From Chloroflexota bacterium (GTDB taxonomy: Bacteria > Chloroflexota > Limnocylindria > Limnocylindrales > CSP1-4), in the NCBI GenBank assembly GCA_021789355.1, contig JAJYJR010000237.1:1-8610 (forward strand): a stretch of DNA of 8,610 bases, read 5' to 3'. Positions 1 to 5,493 of the stretch are shown here, piece after piece. The translations under genes were made by a program, and so were the position numbers. Within the stretch, counting starts at the first letter, position 1; each line of letters starts with the position of its first letter. Below the pieces are notes generated by a model, which saw nothing but the letters and a program-made list of their open reading frames with translations, searched no databases and had not been told where the DNA came from.

Positions 1-338
1 TCGAGCATGCGCACGCGCTCGGCGCGCGTGAGGGCCAGGCCCTCCTCGTCGACGACCTTGCCGAAGACCTCCTCGATCTGCCGGCGCACCTCCACCTGGT
101 TCGAGAGGTCCAGCTTCGGGTCCAGGTCCTGGATCACCCGGTTCTGGATCCGGAACTTGACGTCGCGGAACGACTCGCGGACGGGGACCTGCGGGACGAT
201 GCGGGGTGCGGCCGCGCCGCCGTTGCCGCTGGGCTGCGGCGGGGTGCCGGCGGGCGTGGGTGCGCCGGGCGCGGTGGGCGCCGGGAGCGACCCGCCGCTG
301 GCGGGTCGGGCGCTCTCGATGCGTCTGAGCAGGGACAT
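1..338 (-). CDS. cpaF: CpaF/TadA pilus secretion ATPase, N-terminal part (runs off the window)
   Basis: The first 112 codons of a Tad pilus motor ATPase; the remainder lies beyond base 1. CpaF/TadA hydrolyses ATP in the cytoplasm to drive Flp pilus extension and retraction. Seen: a start Met with basic residues, a Pro/Ala/Gly-rich linker over roughly residues 9-50, then a charged helical region containing FRDVKFRIQNRVIQDLDPK and ending in LTRAERVRMLE. That last stretch resembles the N-terminal helical domain preceding the RecA-like core of CpaF. The Walker A, Asp and His boxes are outside the window, so catalytic competence cannot be judged. The ATG at 336-338 has AGGGAG seven bases upstream. 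It follows cpaE by 29 bases, the usual cpaE-cpaF order, which is a large part of the identification. Another type II/IV secretion ATPase is possible but less likely. Confidence 0.85.
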   Translation of the reverse strand, partial: MSLLRRIESARPASGGSLPAPTAPGAPTPAGTPPQPSGNGGAAAPRIVPQVPVRESFRDVKFRIQNRVIQDLDPKLDLSNQVEVRRQIEEVFGKVVDEEGLALTRAERVRML

Positions 339-367
339 TGGCGCGCTCCCTCAGGCTCGCGATGCGG

Positions 368-1621
368 TCATCGCCAAGCGAAGATCGACCGGCGTTGGGC
401 GGACCGGCCGGCCGACGAGTCGGCCTGGCGTGATTCGGACCCGACACCGGCGAGGTCACGGGCGAGGTGGGCCAGGTCCTGGCTCACCTGCGCCTCGGGG
501 TTGCTGATGACGAACGGGATGCCACGGTTCAGCGCGTACACCACGCTGCGGCCGTCGCTGACGATGGAATGGTCCACCTTCCTGCCGAGCGAACGCTCCA
601 CGTCGGCCACCCGGATCCCGAGCGAGGAATCGGCCCGGTTGAGCACCAGGTCCAGGCGGTCGTCGTAGCCAAGCTGTCGCGCGACCTCCAGGAAGGCCCG
701 GAGGTTGCGGATGTTCGTGATCTCGAGGGTCAGGATCGCCACGATGCGGTCGGTGGCGTCGAGCAGGGCCAGGACCATGTCATTGAGCACCGGCTGGGTG
801 TCCACCACCACGAGGTCGTGGTCCTCGCGCAGCCGCTCCAGGACCCCTCGCATGTACGCCGGGGTGATGAGCTCCGCGGTCTCCGGCGAGGGCGGCGCGA
901 GCAGCACGTCCACCCCGGACTCGTGCCGGACGAGCGCCGTCTCCAGCGACTCCGCCACGCCCGCCGCGATCTCCGGGACCAGGTCGGCCAGCGACCGGTG
1001 CCGCGGGTCCAGGTTCAGCATCACGGCCACGTCGCCGAACTGCAGGCTCCCGTCGACGAGCGCTACGCGTTGCCCCTGCTTCGCGGCTGCGACGGCAAGG
1101 TTGACCGCGATGGTGGTGCGCCCTACCCCGCCCTTGGGCGAGAAGATGGTAACCACGCTGCCCGTGGATTCATGGCGGCCCTCCGAGGCGCCCGCGGCGG
1201 ACGCCGCCGCCTCGACCCGGTCGGCGGCCCTCGCCTGCTTCTCGGTCTCCCGCTCGTGGACCTTGCGGATGGAGGTCGTCAGCTCGTCCGCGCTGAACGG
1301 CTTGACCAGGAACTCCCGGGCGCCGGCCAGCATCGACCGGCGCAGGTAGTCCGCCTCGCCCTGCACGCTCATCATGATCACGGCCGTCGACGGGACCCGC
1401 GCGGTCAGCTGCTCGCTGGTGACGATTCCGTCCATGCCGGGCATGTTGATGTCCATCAAGACCACGTCGGGGACCAGCCGCGAGGCGAGCTCCAGTGCCT
1501 CCGGGCCCGACTCGGCGGCTCCCACCACCTCCATGTCGGACTCGAAGCCGAGCAGCTTCGCGAGATGCTCCCGGGTCTCCGGGATGTCATCCACGATCAG
1601 GATCCTGATCCGGTCGCTCAT
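368..1621 (-). CDS. cpaE: CpaE/TadZ pilus assembly ATPase with N-terminal receiver domain
   Basis: A 417-residue fusion of a response-regulator receiver and a MinD/ParA-like ATPase, the CpaE/TadZ architecture; in studied systems this protein positions the Tad machine in the cell. Receiver, residues about 4-122: acidic pair D11/D12, phospho-acceptor D57 in LMDINMPGMDG, S85 and K107 in FLVKPF, so all canonical phosphorylation residues are present. An Ala-rich linker follows (126-152). ATPase, 155-395: a deviant Walker A, SPKGGVGRTT at 161-170, keeping the signature lysine K163 but with R168 where the P-loop lysine normally sits; D190 in ALVDG; Walker B-like VVVDT with D274. The C-terminal tail is Ser/Arg-rich. 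The ATG at 1619-1621 has only a weak Shine-Dalgarno, unlike its neighbours. It lies between cpaB and cpaF. Family assignment is firm; whether the receiver is phosphorylated is inference. Confidence 0.93.
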   Translation of the reverse strand: MSDRIRILIVDDIPETREHLAKLLGFESDMEVVGAAESGPEALELASRLVPDVVLMDINMPGMDGIVTSEQLTARVPSTAVIMMSVQGEADYLRRSMLAGAREFLVKPFSADELTTSIRKVHERETEKQARAADRVEAAASAAGASEGRHESTGSVVTIFSPKGGVGRTTIAVNLAVAAAKQGQRVALVDGSLQFGDVAVMLNLDPRHRSLADLVPEIAAGVAESLETALVRHESGVDVLLAPPSPETAELITPAYMRGVLERLREDHDLVVVDTQPVLNDMVLALLDATDRIVAILTLEITNIRNLRAFLEVARQLGYDDRLDLVLNRADSSLGIRVADVERSLGRKVDHSIVSDGRSVVYALNRGIPFVISNPEAQVSQDLAHLARDLAGVGSESRQADSSAGRSAQRRSIFAWR

Positions 1622-1646
1622 GCCTGCGTCAATGGCTCTCGTGCGT

Positions 1647-1664
1647 GCCGTCAGCCGTGACGGC
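1647..1664 (-). other. Hairpin in the cpaB-cpaE spacer (distal of two)
   Basis: Perfect 7-base inverted repeat (GCCGTCA / TGACGGC) around a four-base loop. It lies 25 bases before the cpaE start and 13 bases after a second hairpin. No T tract follows, so it is not a classical terminator. It may affect message stability or translation of cpaE, whose Shine-Dalgarno is weak. Confidence 0.4.
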
Positions 1665-1677
1665 GGGACTCAAAGCA

Positions 1678-1702
1678 GGGCGGATGGCACCGCCACCCGC
1701 CC
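1678..1702 (-). terminator. Possible attenuator or weak terminator after cpaB
   Basis: Eleven-pair stem with a three-base loop starting 13 bases after the cpaB stop. In the minus-strand RNA every position pairs (GGGCGGGUGGC with GCCAUCCGCCC, including one G·U), whereas the plus-strand RNA would have an A·C mismatch there; this favours a role in the minus-strand message. The following UGCUUUGAGU is a poor U tract, so partial read-through is more likely than full termination, which suits a downstream cpaE gene without an obvious promoter of its own. Confidence 0.45.
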
Positions 1703-1715
1703 GGGCTCGCTGAAC

Positions 1716-2636
1716 TCATCTGGTCGGAAGCGTGCCCTCGAGCAGTACCGGCGGCAGCACGCCGTACTGGTCCAGCAAGGTCTTGAGCACGATGCCGCTG
1801 GTCTTGTCCGGCGGCGCGGAGGCGTCCGCCGGCGCGCGGAGGATCAGCGAGATCGGCGTGTCGGCATTGTCGGCGGCGTTGACCTGCGCGTACTTGATGA
1901 CCTCCGCCTGCTGTGCGGTCACCGCCAGGATCACGATCATCTGTTGACCGGTGAGCCCCACGGCCGCCCCGGCCGACGGGGCCGGCTGCTGGGCCTGCTG
2001 GCCTGTGGTGGTGGTGGTCACGGGCGGCGTCAGCGTGCCCAGGACCTCCAGGTTCTGGATGATGTCCTTGACGCTCAGCTGCGGGCCGCCCGGCACCGGC
2101 TGCGGCAGCTGGCTGGCGGCGGCCCCCACGCCCGTCGGCGCCACGTACACCTGGATCTTGATGCCGATCACCATGTCCACCCGGTCCCCGGGCTGGATCA
2201 GGGTCCCGACACCGCTGTTCTGGTCGACCTGCACGGAGATCGCCCGGAAGCCGGGCTTCAGCGCCTTCACGATCTGGTCGCCCTGGGCGGTATTACCGGA
2301 CGCGAAGTCGGCGGTGGTGAACGTGCTGCCCGCCGTGATCTGCTGGCGCGCGATGCGCCCCACGACCTGGCTGGGGTCGCTGAAGGCGTCGACCGGGGCG
2401 CTGGTGACCGGGACCTCCTTGACCACCACCTGGGCGGCGGTGATCGTGGTCCCGAGTGAGATGTCGGCGGCGGCCTGCACGATCTTCGTCGTGGTCGCGA
2501 CTGTTGCGCTCGCTCCGCCCGGTGTCGTCCCTCCCTGCGTGCCGTACCAGAGGATGCCGCCGAACGCGGCAACCGCCAGCAGTGCGCCCACCAGGATGAT
2601 GAGCCGGCTCGAACGTTTCAATTGAGTGCTCCCCAC
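1716..2636 (-). CDS. cpaB: CpaB/RcpC Flp pilus assembly protein
   Basis: A 306-residue Tad pilus assembly protein. CpaB/RcpC family members are envelope proteins that work with the pilus channel. Seen: a basic N-terminus, one membrane anchor at about 11-31 (LIILVGALLAVAAFGGILWY), a Gly/Thr-rich linker, a SAF domain at about 51-115 (VQAAADISLGTTIT to the AGSTFTTADF strand), and an RcpC/CpaB core containing RAISVQVDQNSGVGTLIQPGDRVD. A Gln/Pro/Thr-rich loop (about 203-230) is followed by a last segment with ILAVTAQQAEVIKYAQ. The annotated GTG at 2634-2636 has its AGGGGA only two bases away. A TTG five codons in (2619-2621) has GGGGAG at seven bases and gives MKRSSRLIIL, so it may be the true start. 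The gene has its own candidate promoter and follows the pilin terminator; cpaE follows after 94 bases. Confidence 0.93.
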   Translation of the reverse strand: MGSTQLKRSSRLIILVGALLAVAAFGGILWYGTQGGTTPGGASATVATTTKIVQAAADISLGTTITAAQVVVKEVPVTSAPVDAFSDPSQVVGRIARQQITAGSTFTTADFASGNTAQGDQIVKALKPGFRAISVQVDQNSGVGTLIQPGDRVDMVIGIKIQVYVAPTGVGAAASQLPQPVPGGPQLSVKDIIQNLEVLGTLTPPVTTTTTGQQAQQPAPSAGAAVGLTGQQMIVILAVTAQQAEVIKYAQVNAADNADTPISLILRAPADASAPPDKTSGIVLKTLLDQYGVLPPVLLEGTLPTR

Positions 2637-2661
2637 GCTCCCCTAGGTGACAGGCGGCAAC

Positions 2662-2667
2662 ACTGTA
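2662..2667 (-). promoter_or_regulatory. Candidate -10 box for the cpaB-cpaE-cpaF unit
   Basis: TACAGT reads toward cpaB and fits the TANNNT -10 pattern of GC-rich bacteria. It would start transcription about 20 bases before the GTG, or about 35 before the alternative TTG. No good -35 is visible at 16-18 bases. Support comes mainly from position: a strong terminator isolates cpaB from the pilin message, so a promoter is expected in this spacer. The rest of 2637-2786 shows no gene. Confidence 0.35.
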
Positions 2668-2786
2668 GCACCCCAGTCGGTGCGTTCGACCCTACGAATC
2701 TCCCATGACTCAGTGCGCGCCCGGGTGGATACGGGACGTGCCGGCCCAACGTGCGCGGCCCGAGGCCAACCGTCCGCCAGATATGA

Positions 2787-2816
2787 AAGGGCGCCAGCCA
2801 TGCGGCTGGCGCCCTT
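2787..2816 (-). terminator. Rho-independent terminator of the flp pilin message
   Basis: Perfect 13-base stem (AAGGGCGCCAGCC / GGCTGGCGCCCTT) with a four-base loop, beginning 18 bases after the second pilin stop. In the minus-strand RNA the stem runs straight into CCCUUUCAU, a short U-rich tail. It is the strongest hairpin in the window and separates pilin genes from assembly genes. It is almost symmetric, so it might also act on any plus-strand transcript, but no plus-strand gene is seen nearby. Confidence 0.85.
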
Positions 2817-2834
2817 CTCGTTCGCGAGACGTCG

Positions 2835-3005
2835 TCAGACGGATGTGCCGACGGTGCTCAGGATGCTGCTGACCTGGTGGCCGAGGAAGATGAGTGCCAC
2901 GATCGCGATGATCGCGATGAGTGCAAGGATCAGGGCATATTCCGCGAGGCCCTGGCCCTCCTCGCGATCGAAGAAGCGGGCGGCGAGATACTGGACGAGC
3001 GCCAC
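2835..3005 (-). CDS. flp: Flp-family type IVb prepilin (second pilin gene)
   Basis: A 56-residue Flp prepilin, the structural subunit of Tad pili. Seen: a 17-residue leader ending in REEG, then QGLAEYALIL, which matches the Flp processing motif (cleavage after Gly, with Glu at mature position 5 and Tyr at 6), then one long hydrophobic helix rich in Ile/Ala and a short tail ending STVGTSV. The mature chain would be 39 residues. I chose the GTG at 3003-3005 because GGAGG (within AAAGGAGGG) lies ten bases upstream. An in-frame GTG at 3086 would add 27 residues, place the Shine-Dalgarno and candidate promoter inside the gene and give an untypical leader. The mature part is identical to the neighbouring pilin at 30 of 39 positions. 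A strong terminator follows. No prepilin peptidase (CpaA/TadV) is in the window. Confidence 0.92.
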   Translation of the reverse strand: MALVQYLAARFFDREEGQGLAEYALILALIAIIAIVALIFLGHQVSSILSTVGTSV

Positions 3006-3015
3006 TGGTGGGATC

Positions 3016-3020
3016 CCTCC
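3016..3020 (-). promoter_or_regulatory. Shine-Dalgarno that sets the second pilin start
   Basis: GGAGG within AAAGGAGGG, ten bases before the GTG at 3005. It decides for the 56-residue product over the 83-residue reading of the same frame. Confidence 0.75.
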
Positions 3021-3047
3021 TTTCACGTGAACTCGGTCCGGACGACC

Positions 3048-3066
3048 GGGCGCACAGTATGCGCCC
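3048..3066 (-). promoter_or_regulatory. Palindrome over the -10 of a candidate promoter for the second pilin
   Basis: Perfect inverted repeat GGGCGCA-5 bases-TGCGCCC. Its centre covers the minus-strand hexamer CATACT (3056-3061), four of six matches to the sigma-70 -10. TGGACC at 3080-3085 is a -35 candidate (four of six) at 18 bases. Transcription would start about 44 bases before the GTG at 3005. The symmetry and position fit a repressor or regulator site, possibly for the NarL-type regulator encoded upstream; equally it could fold as an RNA hairpin in a message from the first pilin promoter. Confidence 0.4.
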
Positions 3067-3132
3067 CGATTCTCCACCGGGTCCACTAGGAATCAAGTAC
3101 CTGGTGGATTCCGGTGCTGGCGCGCACCAAAG

Positions 3133-3294
3133 TCACACGCTGGTCCCGATCGTGCTCAACATGCCGCTGACGCTGTGGCCGAAGAACGCCAGCGAGACGA
3201 TCGCCACGATCGCGATCAGCACCAGGATCAGCGCGTACTCCGCCAGCCCCTGCCCGGCGTCCGCTTCGCGGGACGGCGGGGAAAGAGCAAACAT
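3133..3294 (-). CDS. flp: Flp-family type IVb prepilin (first pilin gene)
   Basis: A 53-residue Flp prepilin. Seen: a 14-residue leader (MFALSPPSREADAG), a predicted cleavage after Gly14, then QGLAEYALIL with Glu5 and Tyr6 of the mature chain, a hydrophobic helix, and a tail ending STIGTSV. The mature length is 39 residues, the same as the neighbouring pilin, with differences concentrated in the helix and the HSVSGM region. The ATG at 3292-3294 is chosen because GGAGG lies seven bases upstream; an in-frame extension to 3402 would add 36 Arg/Ser-rich residues and overrun the candidate promoter. It is 127 bases ahead of the second pilin gene, and 188 bases separate it from the upstream kinase gene. 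This is probably a gene duplication; which copy is the major subunit cannot be told from sequence. Confidence 0.9.
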   Translation of the reverse strand: MFALSPPSREADAGQGLAEYALILVLIAIVAIVSLAFFGHSVSGMLSTIGTSV

Positions 3295-3314
3295 CCCCCA
3301 TCCTCCGATCCGGT

Positions 3315-3331
3315 CGGCTCGATACGAGCCG
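3315..3331 (-). other. 5' leader hairpin of the first pilin message
   Basis: Perfect 7-base inverted repeat (CGGCTCG / CGAGCCG) with a three-base loop, about ten bases upstream of the GGAGG Shine-Dalgarno of the first pilin. An alternative pairing extends it through ATCCGG/CCGGAT with a four-base bulge. A 5' hairpin of this sort often stabilises abundant messages or affects ribosome access; that role is inferred. Confidence 0.4.
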
Positions 3332-3373
3332 GATGACGACAGGCCGGCCCGGATGACCCGGGTCGACATGCGG

Positions 3374-3402
3374 ACCCTACGCGAACTGGGGGTCGAGTAC
3401 AA
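3374..3402 (-). promoter_or_regulatory. Candidate promoter of the pilin genes
   Basis: On the minus strand TTGTAC (3397-3402) and TAGGGT (3374-3379) are exactly 17 bases apart. TAGGGT fits the TANNNT pattern; the -35 keeps TTG. Transcription would begin near 3367, giving a leader of roughly 73 bases that contains the hairpin at 3315-3331 and the strong Shine-Dalgarno. The rest of the 188-base gap to the kinase stop holds no gene I can support. Confidence 0.5.
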
Positions 3403-3482
3403 GCCTCACGATGGTCCCGTCGGTCCCGGGCTCGGGTCATATCGGTGACGGCCCGCACCGCCCGGCGCTCGACCGCCCTGGA

Positions 3483-4748
3483 TCAGCCCGGCAGCTCGGC
3501 CGCCAGGTCCAGGCAGCGCCCCTCGTCGCTGAGCCGCGCCTCGATCCCCAGCGACCGGGCCCGCTGCTCGATGTCGCGCCAGGTCGCGGCGGGCAGCCCC
3601 TGCGCGCGGGGGGGCTCGGCCCTGGGCGCACGCGCCGCCTCGTCCTCGTGCTGCTCGCGGATCATGGCCGCCAGCGCCGGCGGCAGGTCCTCGCCCTGCT
3701 CGCGCGTACCGCGCCCGCGTTTCGTGCCCGCTGGCGCCGGTGAGCGCTCCTCGTCGGCCGGCGAGCCGGCATCCGCAACGGCGGCCCCCGCGGGCAGCGC
3801 CAGCACGGTCTCGGCCGTGTGCATCGCCTGGACACGCGCCGCCAGCGACGCCGGCTCCCACGCGAGCGAGAGCGACACGCGCGCGGGTGCCGTCTCGAGG
3901 TAGGCGGCAATGGCCCCGTCGATGATGCGGAAGAGGCCCGTCTCCAGGTCGATGTCGAGGCGCCGGTCGGCGCCCACCGAATCGAATTCCACCGGGACCT
4001 GCGCGTCGCGCCCGCGGTCCCGTGCGAGCCGCCGCAGCGTGGGCACCAGCCCGAGATCGTCGAGCACCATGGGGCGCACGTTGAAGATGAACGTCTTGGT
4101 GGCATCCAGCGCGTGCTGCACCACGTCGATCAGCGTCCGCGCCTCGCGCAGCGCCGCCTCCGGGTCGCGCGCCACCAGCCGCTCCACGATCTGGGCCTGC
4201 AGGACGATGTTCGCCAGGCTCTGCGCCGGCCCGTCGTGCATGGCCCGGGCGATGTCACGCCGCATGTCCTCCTGCGCCGACAGGATCGCGCGGGACACGG
4301 CCGCCGAGACGGGGAGCACCTCGTTCTCGTCGGCGGAGTGAGTCGCCGGCACCCACCTGGCCGCCGCCTGGAGCGCCTCCACCAGCTCGGCGAGGTGGTC
4401 GCGGTAGCGGACCAGGACCTTCTCCTTGCCCGCCAGCACGTCCACCTGCGCTTCCATCAGCGCGCTGCGCCGGGTCAGCGTCAGCAGCTGCGCCACCGCC
4501 TCGCGCAGCTCGGCCGGATCCGCATCGTGGCGGCCCTGCATGGCCGCCAGCCGCTCGCCCGCCTGGACGCGCCGCTGCTCGTGGCGCGCCGCCTCCGACC
4601 GGGTCTGCTGCTCGAGCATCGCGATCTCCGCGAGCTCGCGCCCGAGCCGCTCGATCTGTTCCTCGGCTCCGCCCAGCGCCGCCGCGACGGGTTCGGCCGG
4701 CGCCTCGGGCCCGCCGGACTCGGACACCGTCTCGTCCCGCCGGCCCAT
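3483..4748 (-). CDS. DegS/NarX-like histidine kinase homologue with degenerate ATP-binding domain
   Basis: A 421-residue cytosolic protein with no membrane segment. Residues about 25-130 are charged and heptad-like, probably coiled coil. A HisKA_3 domain follows, with H171 in RDIARAMHDGPAQSLANI, and the RPMVLDDLGLVPTLRRLA stretch typical after it. The next region aligns with a HATPase domain but lacks its hallmarks: LFRIIDGAIAAY replaces the N box (the Asn position is A282, the Glu position G278), and no DDGxG (G1) or G2 loop is present. In their place are some 70 charged, low-complexity residues (about 325-395). The C-terminal RARSLGIEARLSDEGRCLDLAAELPG still resembles the closing strands of the domain. 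I infer that it does not bind ATP normally and may act as a phosphatase, scaffold or phospho-acceptor. Its ATG abuts the regulator stop (TGAATG), suggesting translational coupling. Confidence 0.85.
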   Translation of the reverse strand: MGRRDETVSESGGPEAPAEPVAAALGGAEEQIERLGRELAEIAMLEQQTRSEAARHEQRRVQAGERLAAMQGRHDADPAELREAVAQLLTLTRRSALMEAQVDVLAGKEKVLVRYRDHLAELVEALQAAARWVPATHSADENEVLPVSAAVSRAILSAQEDMRRDIARAMHDGPAQSLANIVLQAQIVERLVARDPEAALREARTLIDVVQHALDATKTFIFNVRPMVLDDLGLVPTLRRLARDRGRDAQVPVEFDSVGADRRLDIDLETGLFRIIDGAIAAYLETAPARVSLSLAWEPASLAARVQAMHTAETVLALPAGAAVADAGSPADEERSPAPAGTKRGRGTREQGEDLPPALAAMIREQHEDEAARAPRAEPPRAQGLPAATWRDIEQRARSLGIEARLSDEGRCLDLAAELPG

Positions 4749-5489
4749 TCAGTCCTCTGGGACCCGGATCCAGCCCTGCCGCATCGCGTACACCACCGCC
4801 TGAGTCCGGTCGTTCACGGACAGCTTGCGCAGGATGCTGCTCATGTGGTTCTTCACGGTCTGCTCGCTGATCGAGAGCTGGAAGGCCACCTGCTTGTTGG
4901 TCATACCCTGCGCGATGTTGTCCAGGATCTCCACCTCGCGCGGCGAGAGCGGGGCGAAGATGGGCTGCGACTCCTGCCCGTAGATCGACAGCTCCCGGAA
5001 CTCCTTGAGGACCCGGCTGGCCACCGCGGGACGGGAGAAGACCTTGTCGTTGATCAGGTACTCGCCGCCGCCGACCCGGCGGATGATCGCCACCAGGTCC
5101 ACCGGCGCGACGTCCTTCAGGATGAAGGCGGCGGCCCCGGCCTTGATCGCGTCGAACAGCGAGTCCTCGTCCTCGTTCTGCGCCAGCACGATCACCGCCG
5201 CGCTCGGCAGCCCACGCTTGATGCGCGCCGTGGCCTCGATGCCACCCGGCGCCGGGAGCGAGAGGTCCATCAGGATGATGTCCGGGGCGAGCTCGTCGGC
5301 CACGTCGATGGCCCGCTGGGCGTCCTCCGCCTCGCCGACGATTTCCAGGTCTGGCTCTTGTTCGAGTGCGTTGCGAAGACCGAGCCTGAAGAACGGATGG
5401 TCATCGACCAGCAGGACCTTGAGCACTCCGCCTCCTCGCCGGTCGGGCATGGTCCGTCTCCGATCCGGTCCCTGGTAGCCCTCCGGCAT
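4749..5489 (-). CDS. NarL/LuxR-family response regulator
   Basis: A 246-residue DNA-binding response regulator. Receiver, residues about 23-140: D29/D30, phospho-acceptor D75 in LMDLSLPAPGG, and K125 in FILKDV. The usual Thr/Ser after the fourth strand is Ala (A103 in VIVLAQNEDED). After a linker, a LuxR-type helix-turn-helix spans about 180-240, with LSPREVEILDNIAQGMTNKQ and SEQTVKNHMSSILRKL. The ATG at 5487-5489 has AGGAGGT six bases upstream. It gives an N-terminal tail with GPDRRR and MPDRR motifs ahead of the receiver. A GTG at codon 22 (5424-5426) also has AGGAGG, four bases upstream, and would start right at the receiver. It is four bases after the intact kinase and directly before the degenerate one. 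Likely targets (inference) are the pilin promoters nearby. Confidence 0.93.
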   Translation of the reverse strand: MPEGYQGPDRRRTMPDRRGGGVLKVLLVDDHPFFRLGLRNALEQEPDLEIVGEAEDAQRAIDVADELAPDIILMDLSLPAPGGIEATARIKRGLPSAAVIVLAQNEDEDSLFDAIKAGAAAFILKDVAPVDLVAIIRRVGGGEYLINDKVFSRPAVASRVLKEFRELSIYGQESQPIFAPLSPREVEILDNIAQGMTNKQVAFQLSISEQTVKNHMSSILRKLSVNDRTQAVVYAMRQGWIRVPED

Positions 5490-5493
5490 GTCC

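Noticed and set aside
467..1660. Plus-strand open frame of 397 codons
   Set aside because: It is fully antisense to cpaE, whose domain motifs are unmistakable; no Shine-Dalgarno and no recognisable motif.
1374..2459. Plus-strand open frame of 361 codons across the cpaB-cpaE junction
   Set aside because: It crosses two well-supported minus-strand genes and their spacer, and shows only Arg/Gly/His-rich shadow composition.
2901..2920. Short tandem repeat GATCGCGAT in the second pilin gene
   Set aside because: It encodes the Ile-Ala-Ile repeats of the hydrophobic pilin helix; codon preference explains it.
3073..3108. Imperfect inverted repeat (TCCACCGGGT / ACCTGGTGGA) between the pilin genes as a terminator
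   Set aside because: In the minus-strand RNA it has a C·A mismatch and a 16-base loop, and no T tract follows, so I do not call it a terminator.
3295..3402. Longer 89-residue version of the first pilin
   Set aside because: The added 36 residues are Arg/Ser-rich, lack prepilin leader character, and would cover the candidate promoter and leader hairpin; the GGAGG points to the ATG at 3294.
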